A stretch of DNA of 64,000 nt from JAJDYQ01 sp942491945 (GCA_942491945.1 CALODD010000037.1:1-64000); one strand, 5' to 3'; counted from the stretch's first letter, positions 46,644-55,968 are shown. The notes: generated from the sequence alone by a model not told the origin. Numbers and translations are program-made.

Positions 46644-46997
46644 ATGTACCGCATCGCAAAAGAATTTCACTTCAGCGCCAGCCATATTATTGAAGGCCTG
46701 CCCGACACGCATAAGTGCAGCCGCCTGCATGGACACAACTATCTCGTGGAGATTGTTCTGGAGTCTAATGAACTAGATCAATACGGGTTTATCGTGGATT
46801 ACCACGACTTGAAACCGTTTAAAGATATTATCGATAATGAACTCGATCACCGGCATTTGAACGATATTTTGCCGGGCTCAACTTCAGCAGAAGCTATTGC
46901 CGAATGGCTTTATGGGCGAGCTAAAGGGATGTGGCCACAGGTCTCCAAAGTGCGTGTTTCCGAGACAGAGAAAACCTGGGCCGAGTATTCTGAATAA
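46644..46997 (+). CDS. queD: 6-carboxy-5,6,7,8-tetrahydropterin synthase
   Basis: 117 aa. FHFSASHIIEG, CSRLHGHNYLVEIVL (HxH zinc ligands and catalytic Cys), VDYHDLKPF and LDHRHLND are family signatures. Second step of queuosine/7-deazaguanine synthesis from dihydroneopterin triphosphate. The C-terminal Glu (VSETEKTWAEY) binds the pterin. Confidence 0.95.
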   Translation: MYRIAKEFHFSASHIIEGLPDTHKCSRLHGHNYLVEIVLESNELDQYGFIVDYHDLKPFKDIIDNELDHRHLNDILPGSTSAEAIAEWLYGRAKGMWPQVSKVRVSETEKTWAEYSE

Positions 46998-47012
46998 AGC
47001 TTACTAAGAGGC

Positions 47013-47303
47013 TTATTTTTTGCCGCCGCCACCGCCAGCCTGAAAACCCGCCGGTGCCTGACCGTAATCCCCTTCCTGAAAAAAGAATCCCAGCATATGT
47101 TTCTCGATCAATTCTAGATTACGAGGATCAGCAGTATTTAAACCATTTTCATTGATAATCGTCGTCAGGCGCTCTAGCCATTTCTTCCAGCCTTCTACCG
47201 ATACGTTTTCAAAAATTCGCACCCCTAATTCACCAGGATGCGGTGGCACTTGTAGAGCTTCGGCTTCTTGCTTGAGTACAACACAGTGAACTGTCTTTGC
47301 CAT
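47013..47303 (-). CDS. yggX: YggX-type Fe(II)-trafficking / oxidative-damage protection protein
   Basis: 96 aa. HCVVLKQEAEALQVPPHPGELGVRIFENVS resembles the YggX start (CxxLxREAEGL..PxPGxLGxRIxxxIS) including the conserved Cys7. WKKWLERLTTIINENGLN and MLGFFF also match. The C-terminus has a Gly-rich extension. Protects Fe-S enzymes in enterics. Confidence 0.88.
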   Translation of the reverse strand: MAKTVHCVVLKQEAEALQVPPHPGELGVRIFENVSVEGWKKWLERLTTIINENGLNTADPRNLELIEKHMLGFFFQEGDYGQAPAGFQAGGGGGKK

Positions 47304-47320
47304 GATTAACCTCGTCTTAC

Positions 47321-48388
47321 CTAAACTTGTTCGTATTTCTTTAATAACACGCCGTCATCACCACAACATGACGCCGCACATTTTTTCACATCAAATATAT
47401 CGTCGGCATCTGCATTCAGGAATGCCTCAATGGGTTTGTTTTCCTCAGCACAGTCACAACCCTTGTCGTTGTAGACGTACACATTCTTCAGACCCACTCG
47501 CTTCGCTATCGCCTCTGCCGAAAACAAATCCTCTTCAGGCGTCATCGGTAAATCAGACAATTTATACGCCGGAAAAAAGCGCGTGATATGCCACGGACTA
47601 TCTTCACCCAGATTGTCATACACCCACTGCGCGATCTGATCATATTCTTCCGTCGAATCATTTTTCGTCGGAATAATGTTGGTTCTCGTTTCCACATGAA
47701 TACCTAAGTCATGTGCCTTTTTGATCGAACCCAGTACCTGCTCAACTTTCGCTGGTCGGCAAATGTCTTTGTAAAACTCATCGCTAAAACTCTTGATGTC
47801 AGAGCACAGCACATCAATATGAGGTGCAATCATTTCCAGCGCTTCATCGGTCACATAACTGTTCGATACGTAAACCGTATATAGACCAGCCTCATGTGCC
47901 AGTTGGCAGACGTCCATGACATACTCTAACCATACCGCTGGCTCCGAGTATGTGAAGGCGATTCCCTGAACTTCAAGTCGCTTAGCAGTCGCAACCAGCT
48001 CATGTGGAGGCACCCAGACTTCTTTCGACTCACCACGCGCCAGTTCATCAAGTTTTTTCGTACCCCAGGAAATCTCCAGATTATGACAACCACCACAGCG
48101 GAAGCTGCAACCATAACTGCCAACTGACATGACTTTGGTACCTGGCCGGTAGTGTCGAACCGGCTTGTCTTCTATCGGGTCAATATCGATTGATGAGAGG
48201 ATGCCATATGACAGGTTATACAGGGTTCCATTGCGGTTCACATGCGCCTGGCAAAAGCCACGTTGACCATGACCAATCTTGCAACGCCACAGACACAGGT
48301 TGCAGCGTGTCGTACCATTATCCAGTTTTTCCTGGAGTCGGGTTTCGACCAGCTGATACTGAACCGGTATGTCATTTAGATTGCCCAT
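47321..48388 (-). CDS. AmmeMemoRadiSam-type radical SAM enzyme
   Basis: 355 aa. A PflA-like radical SAM protein with CSFRCGGCHN (CxxxCxxC cluster). The preceding N-terminal Cys-rich CNLCLWRCKIGHGQRGFC and the TYSEPAVWLEYVMD and FFPAYKLSDLPMTPEEDL segments are typical of the AmmeMemoRadiSam system proteins. Its usual partners (AMMECR1 and Memo) are not in this window. Reaction unknown. Confidence 0.88.
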   Translation of the reverse strand: MGNLNDIPVQYQLVETRLQEKLDNGTTRCNLCLWRCKIGHGQRGFCQAHVNRNGTLYNLSYGILSSIDIDPIEDKPVRHYRPGTKVMSVGSYGCSFRCGGCHNLEISWGTKKLDELARGESKEVWVPPHELVATAKRLEVQGIAFTYSEPAVWLEYVMDVCQLAHEAGLYTVYVSNSYVTDEALEMIAPHIDVLCSDIKSFSDEFYKDICRPAKVEQVLGSIKKAHDLGIHVETRTNIIPTKNDSTEEYDQIAQWVYDNLGEDSPWHITRFFPAYKLSDLPMTPEEDLFSAEAIAKRVGLKNVYVYNDKGCDCAEENKPIEAFLNADADDIFDVKKCAASCCGDDGVLLKKYEQV

Positions 48389-48430
48389 AGGGGGCGGATT
48401 ATGCCGGTCTATTGGCTAAAAACCTATGCT

Positions 48431-49351
48431 CTAATGGTAATACGAAGCGGCTAACTTGCCGTCTGGAAATATTATTTCTACAACATCCGTCGAATCAGGT
48501 AACAACGGCTGCTGGAGGTCATGCGTATAGATCAGTGCATGCTTCAATTCGATATTCCTGCCATCGACAACACAGGGATAGGATTTCGCCCAGTGCTCCG
48601 TTGCCCGCATGAAATTAAATACTCGTCGAACATCCCATGACGTGTCGATCTCAAAATCACTATCTTCCGGGTAAGTCTGGTAGGACGCCTGTGATGCTTG
48701 CTGCGGAAGACGACTAATCGGCCAGTCGTCCAGAGCCTGCAGCAATAAGCGACAAAGTGCCTCTGATAATGTCTGATTAATTTCAGCGATTTGTATACCG
48801 TCTTCCAGTCTAATGATCCCCTGAGCAATTAAGTCACCGGCATCCAGCTCTTCTGTCATCTGATGTATCGATAAACCAATATTCTGAACCCCGTCACGGT
48901 ATTGCCAGAAAATCGGTACCGGGCCTCGATAGGCGGGTAACAGAGACGGATGGCAGTTAAGTGCGCCCATTGACGGTATTTTTAAAACCTCCGGCGGTAG
49001 CTTCCAGGCATAACATGAAGTCACAATAAGATCGGGCTTAAGGTCTTTAATCGATTGAATAATATCTTCACCAGGGTGTTGTAGATCGACCACTGGAATT
49101 TGGTGCTCGTTTGCGATGCTGCTCATAGCATTACATTCGACGCCGGTAATCAAGGATAAGCCTCGATCCACCCACTCTGTCGGGGTCTGGCAATCCATAC
49201 CCAGACCGCAAACACGATGAGAGCTATTAATCAGCATCTGAAATGGCGTAATACTCATAGCGCCAGCTGATCCGATGTAAAAGATATCCAAGGGCAATCG
49301 ACGTCCTGTAGACCAGATGTACAAATCATAAACATGTTGGAACCAGATCAC
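48431..49351 (-). CDS. Formyltransferase-fold protein (Fmt-like)
   Basis: 306 aa. The Asn/His/Asp catalytic set is present in GALNCHPSLLPAYRGPVPIFWQ and DAGDLIAQG. The Rossmann N-terminus begins LDIFYIGSAGAMS, so translation may really start at TTG 49291 or 49297; the ATG at 49351 is the conventional choice. Related to methionyl-tRNA and sugar-nucleotide N-formyltransferases, but the fmt C-terminal domain is not obvious. Specific substrate unknown. Confidence 0.8.
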   Translation of the reverse strand: MIWFQHVYDLYIWSTGRRLPLDIFYIGSAGAMSITPFQMLINSSHRVCGLGMDCQTPTEWVDRGLSLITGVECNAMSSIANEHQIPVVDLQHPGEDIIQSIKDLKPDLIVTSCYAWKLPPEVLKIPSMGALNCHPSLLPAYRGPVPIFWQYRDGVQNIGLSIHQMTEELDAGDLIAQGIIRLEDGIQIAEINQTLSEALCRLLLQALDDWPISRLPQQASQASYQTYPEDSDFEIDTSWDVRRVFNFMRATEHWAKSYPCVVDGRNIELKHALIYTHDLQQPLLPDSTDVVEIIFPDGKLAASYYH

Positions 49352-49450
49352 ACATCTGATTTAAAAATTCGCGAGCCGGCTCACATTTTTAATGGCATTC
49401 AGAAACTATAATTTACCCATATTGTCATAGTGGTTATATAGGAGGCAGCT

Positions 49451-49711
49451 ATGGAAATTAATCTCAATACCGCCGAAACCAGTGAATACAAAGAATGGCT
49501 GGCTTTGATGAAAGAATTACGTCTGATTCACGACGTTTTGAAAAAAGCACCGAATGCCGAAGGACTGAAACTGGCCCGTTCTCATGCCTACAACATTCTT
49601 GCCGATATCCACGACCTGCTGGAAATCGCGGAAGGAAAAAAACCTACGAGCAATAAAGAAATTGCCGATCCACTGGATGATATTTCCAATACGTTAAAAT
49701 CACTCAATTAA
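49451..49711 (+). CDS. Small uncharacterised helical protein
   Basis: 86 aa, strong RBS (AGGAGGCAGCT before ATG). The sequence is predicted almost all helical with repeated Leu spacing (EWLALMKELRLIHDVLKK; SHAYNILADIHDLLEIAEG). No family recognised. Tail-to-tail with the MipZ-like gene, 10 bp apart. Confidence 0.75.
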   Translation: MEINLNTAETSEYKEWLALMKELRLIHDVLKKAPNAEGLKLARSHAYNILADIHDLLEIAEGKKPTSNKEIADPLDDISNTLKSLN

Positions 49712-49721
49712 TGTAAGCGGA

Positions 49722-50531
49722 CTACTCTGGCAAATTCAGCTGGGAAATCAGCTCACGGATTTCATGCCGGGTCGCAACATGGGACATCCGAACCGGCTCT
49801 TTGTCCTGCACCTTTTTCAAATCTAGAAACGTCAACCCTTTGGGAAACAGCTCCCGATAGATCACGCGGTCATTCAGACCAGACACATAGCGAAACATGA
49901 TTCGCTCCTGAAGGGCATCAATGGCTGCATCGACACGCTGCTTATTACGGGAGTTAATGGATGCCATGCGATTCCGTACAATCACCCAATCCATCGGTGG
50001 CTTGCCCCCGACTGAACGTAACTGACGACTCGACCACACCATTTCGCTGTAATAACTCAGCTTATGTACCTGGTAGTCTTCGGGATCGACATGTCCCAGT
50101 AAATCCAGGTCGACAAAGCTGTCATTCATCGGCGTCACCAGCGTATCAGCCAGTGCATGGGCCAGACGCGATAACCAGGTGTCATTCCCCGGACAGTCCA
50201 GCACGATAAAATCAGTCTCATGTTGATGACGATTCAGCGCCTCTTCCAGCAGCTTTTCGTCGGCTTGCTGGCGCTCTTTAATGTCTGGCAGATTCGAGCC
50301 ACTAATCGCTTCATAGCGAGGCTGCTGTAAAGTGACGCCCTGTTTCTCGATATAAGACTGACGATTATCGAGATAGCGTGTAATGGATTTTTGCCGCCCA
50401 TCCAGATCGATTACAGCGACTTTCTTACCCTGCTCCATCAAACTGATGACGATGTGCATGGCCAGGGTCGATTTGCCCGTACCGCCTTTCTCGTTACCGA
50501 GGACTATGAAGTGTGCCGATAAATTGGTCAT
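49722..50531 (-). CDS. ParA/MipZ-family ATPase
   Basis: 269 aa. The deviant Walker A is GNEKGGTGKSTLAMH with both lysines, then VAVIDLDGRQKSITRYLDNR and Walker B-like FIVLDCPG. The segment MNDSFVDLDLLG, WVIVRNRMASINSRNKQRV and the C-terminal FPKGLTFLDLKK match MipZ, the division-site ATPase of alphaproteobacteria, more than chromosome ParA. No ParB partner is adjacent, so its role (division or positioning of another cargo) is open. Confidence 0.85.
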   Translation of the reverse strand: MTNLSAHFIVLGNEKGGTGKSTLAMHIVISLMEQGKKVAVIDLDGRQKSITRYLDNRQSYIEKQGVTLQQPRYEAISGSNLPDIKERQQADEKLLEEALNRHQHETDFIVLDCPGNDTWLSRLAHALADTLVTPMNDSFVDLDLLGHVDPEDYQVHKLSYYSEMVWSSRQLRSVGGKPPMDWVIVRNRMASINSRNKQRVDAAIDALQERIMFRYVSGLNDRVIYRELFPKGLTFLDLKKVQDKEPVRMSHVATRHEIRELISQLNLPE

Positions 50532-50758
50532 GTAAGCGCAGATGAATCTTGTGAGGCCAGAAGAATGCGCATAGTAGAGAGATTATCGTCAGGAAAAAAG
50601 CCCTCTGAATTCATAGCATTTATGCGCCAATCAGATATTTATTCCCCTAATAATGAACATTGAAAACATCGGGCATTTAAACTAATGTAATCAACCTTTT
50701 GCTGTTTTCTCGAAACTGCGGAAACAGCACGATAAACCATAATGACGGGATCAGCGGA

Positions 50759-52720
50759 ATGAGCGAAAAAGAATTAACCTACCGCCGTTACGAAGACGGA
50801 GACTGGGTCCAGGAAGACTGGCAAGAAGAGATTTTTCAGGCGAGCTGGACACATAAATGTCCAACCTATATTCACCGAACGCCGCCCTGTCAGGGTAGCT
50901 GCCCTTCCGGCGAAGATATTCGCGGCTGGCTGCAGATTGTTCGAGGCCTGGAAAAGCCTGCCGGTGACATGCCATGGCAGGAATACGCATTCCGTCGTTC
51001 CACGGATGCCAACCCTTTTCCATCCATGATGGGTCGTGTTTGCCCAGCGCCATGTCAGGACGGCTGTAATCGAAATGAAGTCGAAGACTTTGTTGGCATC
51101 AACTCGGTTGAACAGTACATCGGCGATTACGCCCTTGAGAACAATCTAAAATTTGAAGACATCGGTGAAGACACGGGCAAGAAAGTCGCCATCATCGGTG
51201 GCGGTGTTGGCGGTCTGGCCTGTGCCTATCAATTACGCCGCATGGGTCATGCTGCAACCATCTTTGATGAGCGTGAAGAGCTCGGTGGCATGGCTTACTA
51301 CGGTATCCCTGGCTATCGCACACCGCGTGACACACTGCTAGGCGAATTCCAGCGCATCGTCGACATGGGTGTCGAAGTGAAAATGAAAACCCGTGTTGGT
51401 CGCGATGTCAGCTTCGAAGATCTGGAAAAAGATTATGATGCGATTGTGCTGGCCATTGGCGCACAGTCTGGCCGCAAACTCGGTATACCGGGTGATGAAG
51501 CACCGAACGTAACCACGGGTGTTGCTTTCCTTGCAGCATTCAACGAAGGCCGTATGCAGAAGACCGCTGACAAAGTTGTGGTTATTGGTGGTGGTGATAC
51601 CGCGATGGACGTAGTTTCCGTTGCCCGCCGTTTGGGGCACATCAATGCCACTCATGAAAATGAGCGCCCAGAGCACGTGATTCTCAATCAGACAGCTCAG
51701 GACGTGGCATCAACTGCCAACCGCCAGGGCTCTCATGTAACGCTAGCCTATCGTCGTCCTATCGACAAAATGCCGGCAGCAGAACACGAAGTTGAACAGG
51801 TTGAAAAAGAAGGTGTAACTATTCTCGGCTCGCTTGCACCTAAGGAAGTTGTACTCGATGAGAATGGCCGTGCCAAAGCACTACGCGTTATTGAAGTTGA
51901 CTGGTCTAGCGGTTCGATGGAAGAAATTGAAGGCTCTGAGCATAATATCGAATGTGATCTGGTTGTTGGTGCTGTTGGTCAGGGCGGCAACATGGAAGGC
52001 ATGGAACAGTTTGATAATGGTCGCGGTCTGGTTGATGTCGATAAGTATTATCAGATGGCCGGCAAGCCAGGTTACTTTGCTATCGGCGATATCGTTCGCC
52101 CTCACCTGCTCACTACTGCAATTGGTCACGCATCGATTGCCGCTGAAAGCATTGACCATTACCTGAAAAAGGAAGACTTTGATCGTCGCCCAAAAGTCGA
52201 TGTGCATCACTTCAATTTATTGGAAAAACTCAATGAATTCGATATGGCACCTGAAGAATACGATGCTGACGAAGCAAATGGCCCACGCCCAATAGACCAC
52301 GGCTTACGCGGAACCGATGATAACAAGTTTGCCGTACACAACTACGAAGATCGCTCCTATCAGGAAATCATCGCCGCTGAAGAATTATTCCTCGGCCACT
52401 TCGAATTCACGCCACGTAATATGCGTCATTTCAAAGACGTCAGTACCGATAACGTACTAGGGCACTTCGAAGAAATGAGCGTCGGTCTTGCAGAAGAACA
52501 GGCTCAGGAAGAAGCAGAACGTTGCATGAGCTGTGGTATGTGCTTCGAATGCGACAACTGCGTGATCTACTGCCCACAGGATGCGGTCTTCCGTGTTAAG
52601 AAAGCTGAAGCCACTACAGGGCGTTATGTCGATACCGATTACAACAAATGTATCGGCTGTCACATCTGCGCCGATGTCTGCCCAACAGGTTACATCGATA
52701 TGGGTATGGGTGAGGGGTAA
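50759..52720 (+). CDS. dsrL: DsrL-like iron-sulfur flavoprotein (GltD family)
   Basis: 653 aa from ATG 50759. The N-terminal Cys domain (CPTYIHRTPPCQGSCPSGEDI; RVCPAPCQDGCNRNEVED) resembles GltB-binding domains. FAD site VAIIGGGVGGLACAYQLRRMG and NAD(P) site VVVIGGGDTAMDVVSVARRLG follow, and the C-terminus has two 4Fe-4S motifs (CMSCGMCFECDNCVIYC; CIGCHICADVCPTG). This architecture and length match DsrL, the NAD(P)H:acceptor oxidoreductase partner of reverse dissimilatory sulfite reductase in sulfur oxidisers. It stands alone here with a terminator, so a different electron partner is possible. Confidence 0.72.
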   Translation: MSEKELTYRRYEDGDWVQEDWQEEIFQASWTHKCPTYIHRTPPCQGSCPSGEDIRGWLQIVRGLEKPAGDMPWQEYAFRRSTDANPFPSMMGRVCPAPCQDGCNRNEVEDFVGINSVEQYIGDYALENNLKFEDIGEDTGKKVAIIGGGVGGLACAYQLRRMGHAATIFDEREELGGMAYYGIPGYRTPRDTLLGEFQRIVDMGVEVKMKTRVGRDVSFEDLEKDYDAIVLAIGAQSGRKLGIPGDEAPNVTTGVAFLAAFNEGRMQKTADKVVVIGGGDTAMDVVSVARRLGHINATHENERPEHVILNQTAQDVASTANRQGSHVTLAYRRPIDKMPAAEHEVEQVEKEGVTILGSLAPKEVVLDENGRAKALRVIEVDWSSGSMEEIEGSEHNIECDLVVGAVGQGGNMEGMEQFDNGRGLVDVDKYYQMAGKPGYFAIGDIVRPHLLTTAIGHASIAAESIDHYLKKEDFDRRPKVDVHHFNLLEKLNEFDMAPEEYDADEANGPRPIDHGLRGTDDNKFAVHNYEDRSYQEIIAAEELFLGHFEFTPRNMRHFKDVSTDNVLGHFEEMSVGLAEEQAQEEAERCMSCGMCFECDNCVIYCPQDAVFRVKKAEATTGRYVDTDYNKCIGCHICADVCPTGYIDMGMGEG

Positions 52721-52745
52721 GTAAGACTTAGTTCAACGACGACAT

Positions 52746-52780
52746 CAAACCCGGTCAGTTTCTGACCGGGTTTTTTATTG
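52746..52780 (+). terminator. Rho-independent terminator after the DsrL-like gene
   Basis: AAACCCGGTCAG, TTT, CTGACCGGGTTTTTT. A perfect GC-rich stem and T-run 26 bp after the stop codon. Confidence 0.95.
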
Positions 52781-52788
52781 CCTGTGAT

Positions 52789-52904
52789 ATTTCAGAGCTG
52801 GCTCAGATGAGTATGAGACAAGGCAAAGTTCACAGAGATAGCGTAGTTTACAGATACATTTCGATGGGAAATTTAACGCAGTATCATGCCATCTAAGTAG
52901 AATT
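52789..52904. repeat. Intergenic hairpin repeat, copy B
   Basis: Arm GCTCAGATGAGTATGAGACA plus AGGCAAAGTTCAC (52800-52833) pairs with the region 52867-52902 (AAATTTAACGCAGTATCATG plus CCATCTAAGTAG). The arms align with those of the repeat at 45134-45250, so both derive from one family. Confidence 0.65.
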
Positions 52905-53327
52905 CTAGCACTGCTCCCAGGGTAGCTCATGAAACCGCCACCCCCCTACCGTACTGCGTCGATGATGCTCATCTAATTCACCCTCGAAACCTTCATCGAC
53001 ATGAAAGACTCGCGTTAAACCCGCTTCAACCAGACGATGGCCAGCCTCTGTCGAACGCTTACCACTACGGCAGATCAAAATAATTGGCGCACACCCTTCT
53101 TCGGTATCGCACACTGCCCCGCCTAGCATCAGCTTGCGCACATCCGCAACAAAGTTAGGATTAATATCCCAGTCCGGCTCATCAATCCAGGGAACATGCA
53201 CAGCACCCACGGGGTGCCCTACAAACAAAAACTCCATACTGGATCGAATATCAATCAGCACAGCACGCGGATCGTCCTGAATCAGCTTATAAGCCGACTT
53301 AGGGGATATTTCATGTAAGTCAGACAT
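52905..53327 (-). CDS. Rhodanese-like sulfurtransferase
   Basis: 140 aa, single rhodanese domain. SPKSAYKLIQDDPRAVLIDIRSSMEF is the CH2A-type start, and LICRSGKRSTEAG is the active-site loop with the persulfide Cys. VGHPVGAVHVPW also matches. It transfers sulfane sulfur; its nearness to the DsrL-like gene fits sulfur metabolism, but it is transcribed toward it. Confidence 0.93.
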   Translation of the reverse strand: MSDLHEISPKSAYKLIQDDPRAVLIDIRSSMEFLFVGHPVGAVHVPWIDEPDWDINPNFVADVRKLMLGGAVCDTEEGCAPIILICRSGKRSTEAGHRLVEAGLTRVFHVDEGFEGELDEHHRRSTVGGWRFHELPWEQC

Positions 53328-53565
53328 AGACCCTCCTCTATTATCTATGGCATCAGTGTAACGTGATGTGAGAGGACATAGCTGATAAGAAAATTAATAA
53401 CGGATATTTACCACGCACATGTAGAGTCAATTCCTGAACCGTATCTATAGCGCTAACAAGACCAGCGCTTGACAATTATTTACATAGATTCGTCGTTGAT
53501 ATTGCGTATATCGAGTTAGTATTACTGTTGATGATGAGCCCCAACTACAAACACAGGATATCGAT

Positions 53566-53997
53566 ATGAAACATAACTTACTGGCTATAACTACAATTTC
53601 CATACTAGTAGGCATGACGACAGGTTGTACTGAAGATTCGCAGACTGAAACTACAGAAAGTGCTGTGACAGCTGTAACTAATACAGCCCCAGCTGCCGCA
53701 CCAGCAACTAAAAAAGCGGTAGAGGCAGTTAAAGAATCAGTAGCTGAAACTGACACTTCAATGACCGATGAAGCTGGCTCATTACTTGAAAAAGTAAAAG
53801 AAGCACTCGCGAATAACGATTTCGAACTCGCAAAATCACTGCTAGATAAACTGTCAGGAATGAAATCGATGCTACCAGAATCAATGCAGGGCCAGGTAGA
53901 CTCCTTACAAGGCATGCTATCTACTCAGCAAGCAGCAAGCGGAGCTACTTCAAGCATGGATGCACTAAAGGACAAAATGCCAAAACTCGGCCAATAA
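53566..53997 (+). CDS. Predicted small lipoprotein
   Basis: 143 aa. The signal peptide ends at the lipobox MTTGC. The following Ala/Thr-rich linker precedes a helical part (SLLEKVKEALANNDFELAKSLLDKL). No family recognised. It is the last chromosomal gene before the tRNA-Phe fragment. Upstream ~200 bp is AT-rich and probably carries its promoter. Confidence 0.7.
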   Translation: MKHNLLAITTISILVGMTTGCTEDSQTETTESAVTAVTNTAPAAAPATKKAVEAVKESVAETDTSMTDEAGSLLEKVKEALANNDFELAKSLLDKLSGMKSMLPESMQGQVDSLQGMLSTQQAASGATSSMDALKDKMPKLGQ

Positions 53998-54112
53998 GAA
54001 CGATAACGTAAGGTTGGGTATCCAGCCCAGGATATTCAGCCTTTCATTTATTATATAAAATAAAACCTTAGATATTTTGACTGATTAGTCAATAAAACAA
54101 GAGAAGATAAAA

Positions 54113-54166
54113 TGGTGGCCAGGGACAGAATCGAACTGCCGACACGGGGATTTTCAGTCCCCTGCA
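54113..54166 (-). tRNA. 3' fragment of tRNA-Phe (GAA), attachment-site remnant
   Basis: On the minus strand GCAGGGGACTGAAAATCCCC is the anticodon arm with anticodon GAA, then GTGTC, the T-arm with GTTCGAT and the acceptor strand CCTGGCC ending ACCA. This matches the 3' two-thirds of gammaproteobacterial tRNA-Phe. The D-arm and 5' acceptor strand are absent; upstream sequence is unrelated AT-rich DNA. This is the signature left when an element integrates into a tRNA gene: the original 3' end is displaced, while an intact copy should lie at the far end of the element, beyond 64000. Confidence 0.92.
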
Positions 54167-54171
54167 CACCT

Positions 54172-54253
54172 ACACAGTGAACCACAGTATTTAACAAAAA
54201 CAACCACTTACGGTTTCAGCAACCTCAATAAAGCACAGTAATTCACAGTAAAA
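54172..54253. promoter_or_regulatory. CACAGTA-type repeats next to the attachment site
   Basis: ACACAGTGAACCACAGTAT (54172-54190) and CACAGTAATTCACAGTAAA (54234-54252) each hold two CACAGT units 11 bp apart. A close relative, ACACACTAAACCACAGTAT, overlaps the start of the excisionase-like gene at 62012-62030. Likely arm-type sites for the element's integrase or excisionase. The rest of 54254-54342 shows no gene. Confidence 0.55.
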
Positions 54254-54342
54254 TGGTCACTTTGTGGACATTATTAGGTTCGAAATATTTATTTAAGACC
54301 CTAAAATCGAATTATTAGAATTCGGTAATGTTTAATACAAGC

Positions 54343-55968
54343 TTAATCAGACAATCCAGACTCCTTCATATGCTCATATACTTTCACTTCGGTTGTTCGA
54401 TAGCTATCAAGAAATTGATGGATTTTTGGCTTTAAGTTGTTTCCACTATGAAGAATAACTCTGCCATCATCATCCTTTCTATCTGATACAGACACGAATA
54501 AATCTTGATATCTAGTCGGGGAAACGCCTTCAAAATGAATGAAATTAACCATTCCTACAGCCTCATTTTCCAAAGCAATTGCATCATCATGTAACTGTGT
54601 TGCCAAGCTTTTCTCATAAGGCTCAATGTAAACCACCCTTTTAATCCCAGAAGCAATTATATGCCGGGCACAATTGTGGCAAGGGAAAGTTGTAGAATAC
54701 AATGTCGCATCACTACTTAGAGCAGAATCTTTCCTTACCATGCTAATCAATGCGTCCATCTCAGCATGAATAGAACGAGAAAACTCGATCAAATCTTTCA
54801 ATCGTGTATTTGATAAAATTTCATCAGCAATTTCTGCTGATTTTTCTACTTCTCCATCATTTAAGACACCTCTAATCTGATCTCTAATTGAACGGATATG
54901 TTGAGTATTACGACAGAATCCTTCATGGTTATAACATCTTAAATCAGGCTTTGATTCGGAAGAATATAGCCCCCCACCAGAGCGAGGAACATCATTTCTA
55001 CCTGTAGATAGCACCATTCCATCTTTTGAAAGTATACTCGCCCCTACCACCCTTGATAAGCATGCAGAAGACAGTGCAGAAGAATACGCAACATACATGC
55101 CATATTCATCTACGCTAGGAGTGATAATCTTTTCTCTGTGAATAAGATCAACAAGCCTTTCAACTTGTTCTTTTATTTCGTCAGTACCACGGTTGCTGAT
55201 ATTTATAAAGTAATCTGACAACTGTAAAGTTTTGTCTAGCTGTTGCCCATTACTATCTCGCTCTTTCTTATCTCTTTTTACCAGCGCGATAGCATCAGCA
55301 TCATTGATGTTTTCATGTTTCTTTAAATACTCTAATCGATCTTTTTTAGCACTGAGATTTCCTACAAGATAGAAAAGATCACCATAAACGTCTTTCAATA
55401 ATTCAGCTTCATCTGGATGCTTTAATTGATCAATTAAAAAAACTGTTTTTTGCGGAATATAAGTTCTTCGAACATAGTCAACCAATGCATCAGTTGATGA
55501 ATTATCCCCACCATTTTCCTTACAGTAATCTTCAAAATCCGGCCGGGCTTGTGATACTCGATGTAGGAAGATTTTTTTGATCGCAGATTGCGCCAATACG
55601 TTACCTTCATGCTTATCCCTTAGATACTTCCCTAAGTCTTGCATAGTTGTATAGCGTTCAAAACCGGCCAATTCATTAAGATTTACCCCCTGGAGGTCTT
55701 CGCTTAAATCCTTATCCTCTGATGATATTTTTTCATACAGCTCTTTAATTTCATTACTTAGTTTAATTAGAAATACTCGATAACCTGCACTCTCAAACGA
55801 GTTTTGAAATAATTGGATTGTAGATTGTATATTTCCGCCAATTGCGCCAGAAAATGCGATAACTAGCTCTTTTGATTGCCTATTATCGACTTTGTGTTGT
55901 AGTAATTGATTCGAAGATGAACCTTCGACGACTTTCAGATTTGGTTGCTCTTTCGCTTTCACGCTCAT
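54343..55968 (-). CDS. avcD: AvcD-type anti-phage dCTP/dCMP deaminase
   Basis: 541 aa. The N-terminal P-loop-like domain has GAIGGNIQST at 41-50, lacking the Walker Lys as in Vibrio AvcD. The C-terminal deoxycytidylate deaminase domain has zinc/catalytic motifs HAE (His401, Glu403) and PCHNC (Cys430, Cys433). The length and two-domain layout match AvcD and related defence deaminases, which deplete dCTP/dCMP when phage infection relieves inhibition by an RNA encoded just upstream (AvcI). Here it is first in from the attachment site; 60 bp upstream is a 68-codon frame. AT-rich like the rest of the cargo. Confidence 0.88.
   Translation of the reverse strand: MSVKAKEQPNLKVVEGSSSNQLLQHKVDNRQSKELVIAFSGAIGGNIQSTIQLFQNSFESAGYRVFLIKLSNEIKELYEKISSEDKDLSEDLQGVNLNELAGFERYTTMQDLGKYLRDKHEGNVLAQSAIKKIFLHRVSQARPDFEDYCKENGGDNSSTDALVDYVRRTYIPQKTVFLIDQLKHPDEAELLKDVYGDLFYLVGNLSAKKDRLEYLKKHENINDADAIALVKRDKKERDSNGQQLDKTLQLSDYFINISNRGTDEIKEQVERLVDLIHREKIITPSVDEYGMYVAYSSALSSACLSRVVGASILSKDGMVLSTGRNDVPRSGGGLYSSESKPDLRCYNHEGFCRNTQHIRSIRDQIRGVLNDGEVEKSAEIADEILSNTRLKDLIEFSRSIHAEMDALISMVRKDSALSSDATLYSTTFPCHNCARHIIASGIKRVVYIEPYEKSLATQLHDDAIALENEAVGMVNFIHFEGVSPTRYQDLFVSVSDRKDDDGRVILHSGNNLKPKIHQFLDSYRTTEVKVYEHMKESGLSD

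Noticed and set aside
54113..54190. Functional tRNA-Phe gene
   Set aside because: Only the anticodon arm, T-arm and 3' acceptor strand are present; D-arm and 5' strand are missing, so it is an attachment remnant.
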